Below are positions 11,286 through 18,774 of a DNA stretch of 64,000 nucleotides, piece by piece. The notes beneath the pieces are model-generated. The model was not told the DNA's origin and searched no databases. It was given only the letters and a program-made list of their open reading frames with translations. Both the position numbers and the translations under genes were made by a program. Source of the DNA: Actinomycetota bacterium. GTDB lineage: Bacteria > Actinomycetota > Actinomycetes > S36-B12 > UBA10799. Where the stretch lies: assembly GCA_020637055.1 (NCBI GenBank), contig JACJWR010000002.1, positions 620,001 to 684,000 of the forward strand. Direction: 5' to 3'. The stretch's first letter is position 1, and every line of letters starts with the position of its first letter.

Positions 11286-11291
11286 AGCATC

Positions 11292-11297
11292 AGGCTA
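11292..11297 (-). promoter_or_regulatory. Leaderless-type -10 hexamer TAGCCT for the OB-fold gene
   Basis: On the minus strand TAGCCT is followed by 6 nt and then the ATG at 11285, as expected when transcription begins at the start codon. Confidence 0.6.
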
Positions 11298-11327
11298 ACC
11301 CCATCGCCCAACGAAGACACTGCTGCC

Positions 11328-12041
11328 ATGAGAACCGCCCTGCTGGTGCCGGGGAGTGCCTCCTCCGGAGACTTCGTGCAACGCGCGTTCTCGCCGTTGT
11401 TGAGTTCCGACGATGCCGTCGTCACCATCGGCGCCGGGGGCGGCGACGCCGCAGTGCTCACGGCCGGACTGGCGAGCGAGTATCGCCGGGCGGTCCAGCG
11501 GGGTGACCGGGTCACGGCCGTCATCGGGGTGTCGGTGGGGGCGCACGCGGCCGCGGAGTGGGCCGCGGCCGGGTCCGGGCTGGAGGAGCGCCCGCCGGTA
11601 CTTGTCCTCGCCCTACCAGCGTGGACCGGGCCTCCCGATGAGACGGCCGAACTGACTGCTGGCGCTGTGGCTGCGATCAGGCAGCATGGTGTGCCCGAGG
11701 AATTGGCTCGCCTGCGACGACAGTTCGGCGACGACTGGGTGGTCGATGAACTCGTCGCCGCCTGGGCCGCGAAACCCGAGGCGGAACTGCTGGCCGCCCT
11801 GACTGCCACCGCCCGTTCGGAGGCACCGACGACCGATCGGTTGCGGATGATCACCGCCCCGACTGTGGTCGTCGCCCTCGATGCCGATCCGTTCCACCCG
11901 GCGACGGTCGCCCGTACGTGGGCCGAAACCATCCCCGGAGCGGTCCTGGCCAAGGTCGGCCGCGATGAGCCAGCCGCCGACCGGTCGGTGTTCGGTCGGC
12001 GGGTGCTTCAGGCGTTGGCTGAAGGAACGGGCGCTGTCTAG
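11328..12041 (+). CDS. Conserved alpha/beta-hydrolase-like protein (Rv2695-like)
   Basis: Protein of 237 residues with an alpha/beta-hydrolase-like pattern: LLVPGSASSGDF at the N-terminus, a nucleophile-elbow-like GVSVGAHAAAEW (about residues 66-77) and a strand with an aspartate, VVVALDADPFHP, near residue 185. The S in GVSVG would be the nucleophile. A final histidine is not obvious, so activity is uncertain. From context it matches the conserved gene found between the OB-fold and DUF3710 genes in other actinobacteria. I place the start at ATG 11328; a frame open upstream to 10968 only shadows the OB-fold gene. A GACACT hexamer ends 6 nt upstream. The TAG stop shares a CTAG palindrome with the convergent DUF3710 stop. 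Confidence 0.75.
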   Translation: MRTALLVPGSASSGDFVQRAFSPLLSSDDAVVTIGAGGGDAAVLTAGLASEYRRAVQRGDRVTAVIGVSVGAHAAAEWAAAGSGLEERPPVLVLALPAWTGPPDETAELTAGAVAAIRQHGVPEELARLRRQFGDDWVVDELVAAWAAKPEAELLAALTATARSEAPTTDRLRMITAPTVVVALDADPFHPATVARTWAETIPGAVLAKVGRDEPAADRSVFGRRVLQALAEGTGAV

Positions 12042-12796
12042 GTGGCGGGGGGCGCTGCAGGAGGACCCGCTGGGTCGCCCGCCTGTGCCGCCTGTGCCGC
12101 CTGGGCTGCCTGTGCCGCCTGGGCGTCCGGCGGCAGGACGATGGGCAGCAGGTCCCCGGGCGCCATAGGCTGATCTCCGCGCACCATGACCGTCTGGCGG
12201 AAGACGTCCTCGAACAACTCGGCCATGCCCTCGTCCATCGCCGCAGACCCCATGAAGACGCCGTGCAGCAGCCAACGCGGCCCCTCGAAGGCGACCAGTC
12301 GGATCGGCTGCCGGACTTGCTCACCGTCCGGGGTCACCGCCGGTACCACCCCGTGGAGTTCGGGGCCGAAAACACCCACGACCTCTTCGATGTCACCACC
12401 GGCCCCTGTGATCGAGGCCGTGATCTGCTCTCGCATGTCGTCCCAGAGTCCGCCACTCCGCGGCGCCGCCAGGGGCTGCAGGCGCAGGGCGGCGTCCCGG
12501 TAGGAGGCCACCACCGAGACGAACCGGGACTTGGTCTGGTCGGTCTCGAAATGGAGTTGCATCTCGGTGAAGCCGGCGATCCGCATGCATCCGAGGTCCA
12601 CCCGGTTCACCGCGTTCACAGGCACCGCGGAGGAATCGTATGGCCCCGGCGGCACACTTTCGGTGAGTGCCTGGAACTCGGTCTCGTCCACCGACGGCGG
12701 AGCTTCCGCGACATCCTCCGACGCTTCCACCGCCTCGCTGGCCTCAGTCGGCTCGGTGGACTCGGCCGGCTCGGTGTTCTTCCGTCGTTTGAACAC
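12038..12796 (-). CDS. DUF3710 domain-containing protein
   Basis: Actinobacterial DUF3710 family member of 252 residues, function unknown, usually encoded beside dut as here. It begins with a basic patch (FKRRKN), continues with an acidic Glu/Ala/Ser-rich linker (about residues 7-50), and then the conserved domain containing RVDLGCMRIAG, GLWDDMREQI and GPRWLLHGVFMG. The tail is a run of Ala-Ala-Gln units ending in Pro-rich sequence. I choose the GTG at 12796 because DUF3710 proteins usually begin with a short FxRRK stretch and GAAGGGG precedes it; a TTG at 12829 would add 11 residues. It lies 54 bp downstream of dut in the same direction. Confidence 0.85.
   Translation of the reverse strand: MFKRRKNTEPAESTEPTEASEAVEASEDVAEAPPSVDETEFQALTESVPPGPYDSSAVPVNAVNRVDLGCMRIAGFTEMQLHFETDQTKSRFVSVVASYRDAALRLQPLAAPRSGGLWDDMREQITASITGAGGDIEEVVGVFGPELHGVVPAVTPDGEQVRQPIRLVAFEGPRWLLHGVFMGSAAMDEGMAELFEDVFRQTVMVRGDQPMAPGDLLPIVLPPDAQAAQAAQAAQAAQAGDPAGPPAAPPAT
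12083..12122 (-). repeat. 9-nt coding microrepeat encoding Gln-Ala-Ala units
   Basis: Four to five imperfect 9-nt units (plus-strand forms tgtgccgcc and tgggctgcc) encode consecutive QAA triplets at the C-terminus of the DUF3710 protein. This is a likely site of length variation by slippage. Confidence 0.7.
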
Positions 12797-12850
12797 GGTG
12801 CGTACCCCTTCATCCGGTGATGTCGCCAACTTACCCGTGCCCGCGTCGAA

Positions 12851-13288
12851 TCATCGACCCGACGATCCGAAGCCGCGGCCGCCGCGGTCGGATCCGGGCA
12901 GCGACTCCACTTCCACCAGCCGCACCGGCGGGATCGGCAACACCACTAGTTGACCGATGCGATCACCTCGGCCCAGCCGGATCGACCCGGTCGGATCGTG
13001 GTTGATCAGCAGCACGCTGACCTCCCCCCGGTAGCCTGCGTCGATCACCCCCGGAGCGTTGACCATGCCCACTCCCGACTCCCGGGCGAGTCCGCTGCGA
13101 GGAGTCACCAGGCCGACATATCCACGGGGCAGGGCGATGGCGACGCCGGTGGGTACGCTCGCCCGCTGGCCGGGTGCCAGCACTACGTCGATCCGGCTGC
13201 GAAGGTCGAAACCCGCATCCCCAGGATGAGCCTGTTCCGGGGTGGGGAGTTCGGGATCGAGTTTGCGCAACAACACCTCGACGGTCAT
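12851..13288 (-). CDS. dut: dUTP diphosphatase (deoxyuridine triphosphate nucleotidohydrolase)
   Basis: Trimeric dUTPase hydrolyses dUTP to dUMP and pyrophosphate, keeping uracil out of DNA and feeding thymidylate synthesis. The 145-residue product carries all five family motifs: AGFDLRS (1), PRSGLA (2), GVIDAGYRGEVSVLLIN (3), RGDRIGQLVV (4) and the glycine-rich C-terminal arm RGGRGFGSSG (5) that closes over the active site. The ATG at 13288 overlaps the thioesterase stop (ATGA), which decides against the 59-residue longer frame lying inside the thioesterase gene. It is in an apparent operon thioesterase-dut-DUF3710. Confidence 0.96.
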   Translation of the reverse strand: MTVEVLLRKLDPELPTPEQAHPGDAGFDLRSRIDVVLAPGQRASVPTGVAIALPRGYVGLVTPRSGLARESGVGMVNAPGVIDAGYRGEVSVLLINHDPTGSIRLGRGDRIGQLVVLPIPPVRLVEVESLPGSDRGGRGFGSSGR

Positions 13289-13836
13289 GGCCACACCACC
13301 TCTTCCGGATCGCGCTCCTCCGGATCGCGCCAGGGCTTCACCCCACTGGCTTGCCGGACGAACTCCGGGTGCCCGTGGGTCTTGAAGTGTTCCGGCGAAA
13401 CCTGCCGGAACTCCCCATCGGCACGCACGGCGACGACATCGCCGAGCATCGCCCGGCCGCGACACAGCACCCGTCGATCCGCCACCTCGGTCACCTCGGC
13501 GTAGAGATCCAAGGTGGCACCTACCGGCACCGGTCGGTGGAACGTCGTCTGTAGCCGATACGTGACCGCCGGCGCCAGCAGGAGCCAGTTCAAACTCCCG
13601 AGCAGTTCATCCATGACGGCGGCGAGCACTCCGCCGTGGGCGATTCCCGGCGCACCTTGCTGCAGTTCCGACACCGTGTAGTTGCCGGTGACACTCACAC
13701 CCTCGCCGGCCATCAGTCTGACGTCCAGGCTGTTCGGGTGCTCGGCCCCGCACGCCATGCACATCGAGTAGTGACTCGGTATCGGGCTACCGGGTTCGGG
13801 TGCGCCGGCGGCCCGGACCGGCTGGTGGGCAGTCAT
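13285..13836 (-). CDS. PaaI-type hotdog-fold acyl-CoA thioesterase
   Basis: Predicted 183-residue hotdog thioesterase that would hydrolyse acyl- or aryl-CoA thioesters. The hallmark is GIAHGGVLAAVMDELLG (about residues 64-80), in which the HGG loop and the acidic residue of the long helix form the active site. The strands TYRLQTTFHRPVPVG and ADRRVLCRGRAMLGD follow. Upstream, CMACG contains two cysteines often seen in actinobacterial homologues. The C-terminus contains a short duplicated RDPEE. The ATG has TAGGTT exactly 6 nt upstream and its promoter overlaps that of the divergent DUF3093 gene. Substrate is unknown. Confidence 0.85.
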   Translation of the reverse strand: MTAHQPVRAAGAPEPGSPIPSHYSMCMACGAEHPNSLDVRLMAGEGVSVTGNYTVSELQQGAPGIAHGGVLAAVMDELLGSLNWLLLAPAVTYRLQTTFHRPVPVGATLDLYAEVTEVADRRVLCRGRAMLGDVVAVRADGEFRQVSPEHFKTHGHPEFVRQASGVKPWRDPEERDPEEVVWP

Positions 13837-13842
13837 ATCCCA

Positions 13843-13852
13843 AACCTACGCT
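13843..13852. promoter_or_regulatory. Overlapping divergent -10 hexamers (TAGGTT minus, TACGCT plus)
   Basis: TAGGTT (minus, 13843-13848) ends 6 nt before the thioesterase ATG. TACGCT (plus, 13847-13852) ends 6 nt before the DUF3093 ATG. The two start codons are only 22 nt apart and the hexamers share 13847-13848, so both genes appear to be read leaderless from mutually overlapping promoters. Confidence 0.65.
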
Positions 13853-13858
13853 GGAGCC

Positions 13859-14374
13859 ATGTCCGACCTCCCACTCCCCACGGCAGACCGTGAACGCACG
13901 GACGGTGTGCGCTACCACGAATTGCTGCGCCCCTCACCATGGCTGTGGCTGATGGCGCTCGGCGCAGGCCTCTTCCTAGGTGCCGCCTACGGCTTCGCCC
14001 TCGGACCGATCGCCGGTGCGGTCACGGCGGCGGCGGTCTGCGGTATCGGCTGTTGGATCACCGCACGCAGATTCGTGCGGGTTTCCGTGGACGATGGTTC
14101 ACTGCGAGTCGGCCGTGCCAGCCTCCCCGCGCGGTACATCGGTCGGGTCCGTGCCCTGGATCAAGCGGCCACGACCCAGGCCCGTGGACCGGGTGGGGAT
14201 GCGAACGCCTACCTGGTGCTCCGGCCGGGCTACGCGAAGTCCGCCGTCGCAGTCGAGGTGGCCGACCCCGCGGACCCCCACAGCTACTGGTTGATCTCAA
14301 GCAGGCGACCGGAGGCGCTCGCCTCTGCCATTATGTCTATGACCGCAGGTGACCGAACTCACAGACCGACGTGA
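13859..14374 (+). CDS. DUF3093 membrane protein
   Basis: Protein of 171 residues in the actinobacterial DUF3093 family (Rv2698-like by position next to dut). Two transmembrane helices at about residues 29-66 (WLWLMALGAGLFLGAAYGFA and AGAVTAAAVCGIGCWI) are followed by a beta-rich soluble domain with SVDDGSLRVGRASLPARYIG and DANAYLVLRPGY, predicted cytoplasmic. The function is unknown; the soluble part resembles PH-like membrane-associated domains. The ATG has TACGCT exactly 6 nt upstream. Confidence 0.85.
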   Translation: MSDLPLPTADRERTDGVRYHELLRPSPWLWLMALGAGLFLGAAYGFALGPIAGAVTAAAVCGIGCWITARRFVRVSVDDGSLRVGRASLPARYIGRVRALDQAATTQARGPGGDANAYLVLRPGYAKSAVAVEVADPADPHSYWLISSRRPEALASAIMSMTAGDRTHRPT

Positions 14375-14422
14375 TCGGCCGGCCGATGCTGGCGCCGTGA
14401 GCGCACACGACGAGGAGGAACC

Positions 14423-14698
14423 ATGGCCCAATTAGACCCGCGCACGCTGGCCCCGATCATCTCGATGGCGGCCACCTGGGCGGTCCGCAAGGGAATGTCC
14501 AAGGCCTACAGCCGGCGGACCGGCTCCGCACCGCCAGGGCGCGCCGACACGAGCACGCCACTGCTCAACGTCCTCCTCTGGGCCATGCTGACCGCGATGA
14601 CCACGGCTCTGATCGACGTGGTGATCCAACGGACCGCGGCGAACTACAGCGAGCACCACGACGCCCTGCCCGGCGGGGAGGATCAGCAGGCCAGCTGA
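14423..14698 (+). CDS. DUF4235 small membrane protein
   Basis: Protein of 91 residues. The N-terminus (residues 8-30) contains a weakly hydrophobic AWxVRKG-type segment (ATWAVRKGMSKAY) characteristic of DUF4235, and a clear transmembrane segment LLNVLLWAMLTAMTTALIDVV lies at about 47-67. The family is small, actinobacterial and of unknown function. Unlike many neighbours it has a very strong ribosome binding site, GAGGAGGAAC, just before the ATG. A strong hairpin follows its stop. Confidence 0.82.
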   Translation: MAQLDPRTLAPIISMAATWAVRKGMSKAYSRRTGSAPPGRADTSTPLLNVLLWAMLTAMTTALIDVVIQRTAANYSEHHDALPGGEDQQAS

Positions 14699-14716
14699 CC
14701 GCACCCCATAGCCAAA

Positions 14717-14760
14717 GGGCCGGTGGCGCGCGGGGTTACAACCTCGCGGACCACCGGCCC
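14717..14760. terminator. Bidirectional hairpin terminator between DUF4235 and DUF4193 genes
   Basis: GGGCCGGTGG (14717-14726) pairs perfectly with CCACCGGCCC (14751-14760), and inside it CGCGGGGTT pairs with AACCTCGCG with one G-T wobble, leaving a 3-nt loop. It lies between two convergent stop codons. There is no T-tract, as is common for actinobacterial terminators. Confidence 0.8.
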
Positions 14761-14771
14761 CGGTGCGCGCG

Positions 14772-15068
14772 CTAGGCGCACTCGCTACATACCGGCAAGC
14801 CGTCGACTTCCTTGACCTTCTGGCTGCGGTGGTGCACCAAGAAGCACACCGAGCAGGTGAACTCGTCGACCTGCTCAGGAACCACCCGTGCCGTCAAGGA
14901 TTGGTCGGAAAGGTCGGCCCCGGGCAGTTCCAGCGTCTCGACCTCTTCCACCTCGTCGACGTCGATGAGGGTGGCCGCCTTGTCGGCGCGGCGCGCTTTG
15001 AGTTCCTCAAGCCCCTCTTCCCGCAGATCTTCCTCAGTCTTGCGGGGTGCGTCGTAGTCGGTAGCCAC
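14772..15068 (-). CDS. DUF4193 zinc-ribbon-like protein
   Basis: Actinobacterial DUF4193 protein of 98 residues. The N-terminus ATDYDAPRKTEEDLREE is the family signature. The acidic middle is followed by two CxxC pairs (FTCSVC about residue 71 and LPVCSECA at the very end) that very likely bind one zinc. I take the GTG at 15068 as start, because AAGG lies about 5 nt upstream and relatives begin at this residue; a GTG two codons earlier is possible. The function is unknown, and its position near the RNA polymerase sigma gene is conserved in relatives. It ends at the shared hairpin terminator. Confidence 0.88.
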   Translation of the reverse strand: MATDYDAPRKTEEDLREEGLEELKARRADKAATLIDVDEVEEVETLELPGADLSDQSLTARVVPEQVDEFTCSVCFLVHHRSQKVKEVDGLPVCSECA

Positions 15069-15212
15069 CGTCACCTTCCCATCTGCTCGAAACGACCTAA
15101 CTACTCCCTGGCACAGACCGGCGCAGGGGTCCTAGCAACACGATCGCGGGCAAGGATATGCCCTCACGCGGCAGGTTGCTCCGCACGGGTGCCCTACACC
15201 TGGTTGCGCCAC

Positions 15213-15218
15213 TACGGT
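15213..15218 (+). promoter_or_regulatory. Leaderless-type -10 hexamer TACGGT
   Basis: TACGGT is followed by exactly 6 nt and the ATG of the gamma-class carbonic anhydrase homologue at 15225. It decides this start over the much longer upstream open frame. Confidence 0.6.
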
Positions 15219-15224
15219 TGTTCC

Positions 15225-15743
15225 ATGCCGATCTACGCCTTGGGCGACCTGGCGCCCACCATCGACCCCACCGCATTCATCCACCCCGACGCCGTGCTCA
15301 TCGGCGACGTGGTGGTCGGCCCCGAGGCCAGCATCTGGCCGGGCGCCGTGCTGCGCGGCGACAACAACCGCATCAGCGTCGGCGCGCAGACCTCGATTCA
15401 GGACGGAACCATCGTCCACTGCACCACTGCGCTGCCGACCCTGGTCGGAGCCCGCTGTGTCGTCGGGCACAACGCCCACCTAGAGGGCTGCACGGTGGCA
15501 GACGACGCCCTGATCGGATCGGGTTCGGTGGTGCTGCACCGGGCACTGATCGAGTCGTGGGCATTGGTCGGGGCATCTGCGCTGGTGCCCAATGGCATGA
15601 CCGTGCCGAGCCGGGCCATGGCCCTCGGTGTGCCGGCGAAGATCCGACCCGACGCGGTGACCGACGAAATGGTCACCGGTGGAGTGGCGATGTATGTCGA
15701 CAAGGCCCGAAACTATCCAGGGCTGTTGCGCCGGCTTGACTGA
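15225..15743 (+). CDS. Gamma-class carbonic anhydrase family hexapeptide-repeat protein
   Basis: A 172-residue left-handed beta-helix protein of the gamma-carbonic anhydrase/PaaY group. Hexapeptide repeats run through most of it (AVLIGDVVVGPEASIWPGAV, ALIGSGSVVLHRALI). Candidate zinc histidines are H65 (TIVHCTT), H82 and H85 (VVGHNAHLEGC). In canonical members the third histidine is the residue before GC; here that residue is Glu87, so the metal site may be altered or use H85. The protein may hydrate CO2, or it may be a thioesterase-like or structural relative. The ATG follows a TACGGT hexamer by 6 nt. Confidence 0.85.
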   Translation: MPIYALGDLAPTIDPTAFIHPDAVLIGDVVVGPEASIWPGAVLRGDNNRISVGAQTSIQDGTIVHCTTALPTLVGARCVVGHNAHLEGCTVADDALIGSGSVVLHRALIESWALVGASALVPNGMTVPSRAMALGVPAKIRPDAVTDEMVTGGVAMYVDKARNYPGLLRRLD

Positions 15744-15804
15744 CCGCGCGTATCCCTCGGGGTCCGGCGTCGGTGTGGGGAGTGGTGTGCGGCCCGGGTC
15801 GGGC

Positions 15805-16587
15805 TCAGGTCGCGGCCAGCATGGCCCGCAGGGCCGGGGCGAGCGCGGCAGATGTGGCTACCGTCATCTCGTCGGTGGGCGGACCCCCCGCGGCGTCGCT
15901 TACCACCGCCCCCGCTTCGGTGGCGATGAGACCGGCCGCGGCACGATCCCAGTGGTGGGTTCCCTCTTCGAAGTATCCGTCCACCGTCGCGTCGGCGACC
16001 CAACAGAGGTCGATCGCCGCGGCACCCGCGCGCCGGATGTCACGGATGCTGCCGATGACGCGATGCAATCGTTCGGCTTGCCGCACCCGGTCCGCCGCGG
16101 CATAGCCGAAGCCGGTCGCGACCAATGCCTGGGCAAGGTCCGTGGCCGTGGTGACGGCGTTCCGCTGGAGGTCACCCGAAGCTGATCGCCGCCACGAGCC
16201 GGCACCACGTTCGGCAAGCCAACTGACGCCCAGCATCGGGGCCCGAACCACCCCGGCCACCACTTCACCGTCGCGTTCCGCCGCCACGCTGACCGCCCAC
16301 ATGGGGAGGCCGTAGAGGTAGTTCACGGTGCCGTCGAGCGGATCGATCACCCATCTGACCCCGGAGGAACCACGTCGTTCGCCGCCCTCCTCGCCCAGCA
16401 CACCGTCGTCTCCACGTCGGTTGAGCAGGTGTTCGACTATCAGCGATTCGCTGCGTCGGTCCATCTCCGTGACCGCGTCCGTGGCAGAGGACTTCGACTC
16501 CACCTGGAGATCCCCCGGACGTCTGTGCAACAGGAAATCGGCGGCAATACCGGCCGCTTCATCGGCCAAGTCGAGCAGACCGGTCAC
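15805..16587 (-). CDS. suhB: Inositol monophosphatase family phosphatase
   Basis: Mg2+-dependent phosphatase of 260 residues, likely acting on inositol-1-phosphate or related sugar phosphates and so supplying inositol for actinobacterial phosphatidylinositol and mycothiol-type metabolism. The metal site is complete: GEEGG (Glu of motif 1), WVIDPLDGTVNYLYG (motif A) and WDRAAAGLIATEAGAVV (motif B). I place the start at GTG 16587, overlapping the ferrochelatase stop by four bases (GTGA); a GTG at 16593 is two codons upstream. Co-translation with hemH is likely. The name suhB follows actinobacterial usage; substrate specificity is not shown by the sequence. Confidence 0.9.
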   Translation of the reverse strand: MTGLLDLADEAAGIAADFLLHRRPGDLQVESKSSATDAVTEMDRRSESLIVEHLLNRRGDDGVLGEEGGERRGSSGVRWVIDPLDGTVNYLYGLPMWAVSVAAERDGEVVAGVVRAPMLGVSWLAERGAGSWRRSASGDLQRNAVTTATDLAQALVATGFGYAAADRVRQAERLHRVIGSIRDIRRAGAAAIDLCWVADATVDGYFEEGTHHWDRAAAGLIATEAGAVVSDAAGGPPTDEMTVATSAALAPALRAMLAAT

Positions 16588-17699
16588 GCCCACGGCCGCG
16601 CCACCTCACCCGGTGCCGTGCAGAGCGCAGGCTTCTCTCCCCTCGGATTGGGGCAGCAACCCACCGGGCAGGCGTCGTAGGAAGGGCCGAATCGGGTCAG
16701 TGCCGGGCGTAGTCGAGGCGGGGTGTCCGCCAACCGCTCGACCACTAGATCCACCAGACCGGCGACAAAGGCCGGTGCCACCCCGACCGTGGCTGCGCGG
16801 GTGCACGGTAGCCCGATCGCCCGGGCGTGGTCGGCCGCCTCGGTGTCCAGATCCCAGATCACCTCCATGTGGTCGCTGATGAAGCCCACCGGAATCATCA
16901 CGACCCCGCTCACACCCTGCTCGGCACAGACGTCGAGGTGGTCGCAGATATCCGGCTCGAGCCACGGGATGTGGGGCGGGCCGGAACGGGACTGATAGAC
17001 GAGGTCCCAAGCGAACGGGCGACCGAGACGGGTCTCGACCCCGTCGACGATCACCTGAGCGACGGCCCGGTGCTGTGCCACGTAGGCTCCGCCCTCCTCG
17101 GCGTCGTACCAGCCGGGCGGACCACTGGCCGCAGCGGCGGCAACCGGAATCGAGTGGGTGGTGAAGACCAAGCGGGTGTCGGCGTCCACGGCCGGCAGTG
17201 CTTCGATCGCCGCCACCACCGAATCGATCATCGGCTCGACGAAGCCGGGGTGGTCGAAATAGTGCCTGACCTTGTCCAGCGTCAACTGCTCGCCCACCTG
17301 CGCTTCGTCAACGGCAGCCGCGAGGTTCTCCCGGTACTGCCGACACCCCGAGTAGGAGGCGTAGGCACTCGAGACCGCGACCAAGACCCGTCGGTGGCCG
17401 TCGGCAGCGATCTCCTGCAACGTGTCGGCCAGCAGCGGGTGCCAGTTGCGGTTGCCGAAGTACACCGGCAAGTCGATGCCGCGCTCGGCCAATTCGGTCT
17501 CGATCGCCGCGATCAGAGCGCGATTCTGGGCGTTGATCGGCGAGACCCCGCCGAAGTGTTGGTAGTGCTCCCCCACCTCTGCGAGCCGTTCCACCGGGAT
17601 CCCACGACCCCGGGTGACGTTCTGCAGGAACGGGATCACGTCGTCCGGCCCCTCGGGGCCGCCGAAAGACAGCCACAGCAATGCGTCGTAGTCAGTCAT
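16584..17699 (-). CDS. hemH: Ferrochelatase (coproporphyrin ferrochelatase type)
   Basis: Inserts Fe2+ into a porphyrin in haem synthesis; in actinobacteria the substrate is usually coproporphyrin III (CpfC). The 371-residue protein contains the N-terminal LLWLSFGGPEGPDDV, the catalytic histidine region VFTTHSIPVAA, YQSRSGPPHIPWLEPD and the internal cysteine motif YSGCRQYREN. The C-terminus is cysteine-rich (YDACPVGCCPNPRG and ALC), which fits the [2Fe-2S]-containing actinobacterial type. ATG 17699 is chosen over a frame open to 17852 because relatives start just before DALLWLSFGGP. A CAGGAT hexamer ends 6 nt upstream. It is followed by suhB with a GTGA overlap. Confidence 0.93.
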   Translation of the reverse strand: MTDYDALLWLSFGGPEGPDDVIPFLQNVTRGRGIPVERLAEVGEHYQHFGGVSPINAQNRALIAAIETELAERGIDLPVYFGNRNWHPLLADTLQEIAADGHRRVLVAVSSAYASYSGCRQYRENLAAAVDEAQVGEQLTLDKVRHYFDHPGFVEPMIDSVVAAIEALPAVDADTRLVFTTHSIPVAAAAASGPPGWYDAEEGGAYVAQHRAVAQVIVDGVETRLGRPFAWDLVYQSRSGPPHIPWLEPDICDHLDVCAEQGVSGVVMIPVGFISDHMEVIWDLDTEAADHARAIGLPCTRAATVGVAPAFVAGLVDLVVERLADTPPRLRPALTRFGPSYDACPVGCCPNPRGEKPALCTAPGEVARPWA

Positions 17700-17845
17700 A
17701 CGTCGATCCTGCCGCGCCCGCCGCGGCGGCGCACATCGGGTGTGGGGGAATCGACGCACGCCACACGTGGCCGGTTCATTCACGGTTGGCGTTCTCTCTG
17801 CCACACTGACCTTCGAGTCGTGGAACCGGGAATTGGAGCATCCGC

Positions 17846-18748
17846 ATGTCACACCTGATCTACAGTCGCCTCTCCGAGGACGGCGCCCAACTCGTCCTGT
17901 TGGACAAGTCCGGCACCGAATACCGGGTAGCCATCACCGACCGCCTGCGTGCTGCGGTGGCACCGGCGGATCGGGACCCGGCACTGCAGATGCGCATCCC
18001 GGTCGACGGGCCCGTGACACCCCGGGACGTGCAGCGCAAGTTGCGCCATGGGGCGTCGATCAACGATGTGGTGGCCGAATCCGGGATGCCGCGCGAGAAG
18101 GTGGAGAATTTCGCGGTTCCCGTTTTCCAGGAACGAGCCTTCGTGGCCGCCCAGGCCGCCGAGTGCCCGGTGCCCGCCGGTGGAACGCTCGGCGAATCCG
18201 TCACCCACAAGCTCCGCTCCCGTGGAATCGACGACGATCCCGCCTGGGATGCGTGGCGGCGCCACGACGGCTCTTGGACCGTGGTGGTGAGGTTCGCCAG
18301 CGACAAGGCGACCGTCCCCATGAGCGACGAAGCCGGTGAGTTCCTCTTCGACCCGACGACGAAGTCGGTGGTAGCCGAGAACGACACGGCCCGCTGGCTG
18401 ACCAATGCCTCGGAAGTGGCCGAACCCGAACCGGACCGGGTGATCGTGATCGAGGACGAAGCCGATGACGCGGCACAGCCTCGCTGGGGATCGCAAAGTT
18501 CCCCCGAGAGCTCGGCGACCGAGATCGACTTGGCCGATGGCGAATCCGACTCGGTGACGGCTGGGGTCGCAGCGGGCAAGGGGTCGCAACCGATGGCCAC
18601 CGAGCACGCCACCGTGGAGAGCCCCGGTGCGCGACCGCTCTCGCGCCGTGCAGCCCGTCGACGTGCCGCACGCAAGCGGGCCGAACGCCGGGAACCGACG
18701 TGGGACGAGATCCTCTTCGGCGTGTCCCGCAACGACGACGACCAGTAG
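17846..18748 (+). CDS. sepH: SepH, FtsZ-interacting septation protein (DUF3071)
   Basis: Actinobacterial cell-division regulator of 300 residues. The N-terminal DUF3071 region with a helix-turn-helix-like segment (TPRDVQRKLRHGASINDVVAESG split over about residues 55-80, then MPREKVENFAVPV) is the part known in SepH to stimulate FtsZ assembly. A second conserved block, DPAWDAWRRHDGSWTVVVRF, follows at about 131-150. The long central acidic linker and very basic C-terminus (several RRAARRRAARKR-type runs) ending with WDEILFG agree with the family's FtsZ-binding tail. GGAG lies about 8 nt before the ATG. The gene is convergent with DUF5998. Confidence 0.9.
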   Translation: MSHLIYSRLSEDGAQLVLLDKSGTEYRVAITDRLRAAVAPADRDPALQMRIPVDGPVTPRDVQRKLRHGASINDVVAESGMPREKVENFAVPVFQERAFVAAQAAECPVPAGGTLGESVTHKLRSRGIDDDPAWDAWRRHDGSWTVVVRFASDKATVPMSDEAGEFLFDPTTKSVVAENDTARWLTNASEVAEPEPDRVIVIEDEADDAAQPRWGSQSSPESSATEIDLADGESDSVTAGVAAGKGSQPMATEHATVESPGARPLSRRAARRRAARKRAERREPTWDEILFGVSRNDDDQ

Positions 18749-18754
18749 CTACGC

Positions 18755-18768
18755 GCGCCCGAGGGCGC
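18755..18768. terminator. Short GC hairpin between sepH and DUF5998 gene
   Basis: GCGCCC and GGGCGC form an inverted repeat around a GA dinucleotide between two convergent stop codons. The loop is very tight and there is no T-run, so this is a tentative terminator. Confidence 0.4.
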
Positions 18769-18774
18769 TCGGCG

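Noticed and set aside
12851..13465. A 204-residue form of dUTPase
   Set aside because: The extra 59 residues are an alternate-frame reading of the thioesterase gene; ATG 13288 with an ATGA overlap and the conserved dUTPase N-terminus sets the start.
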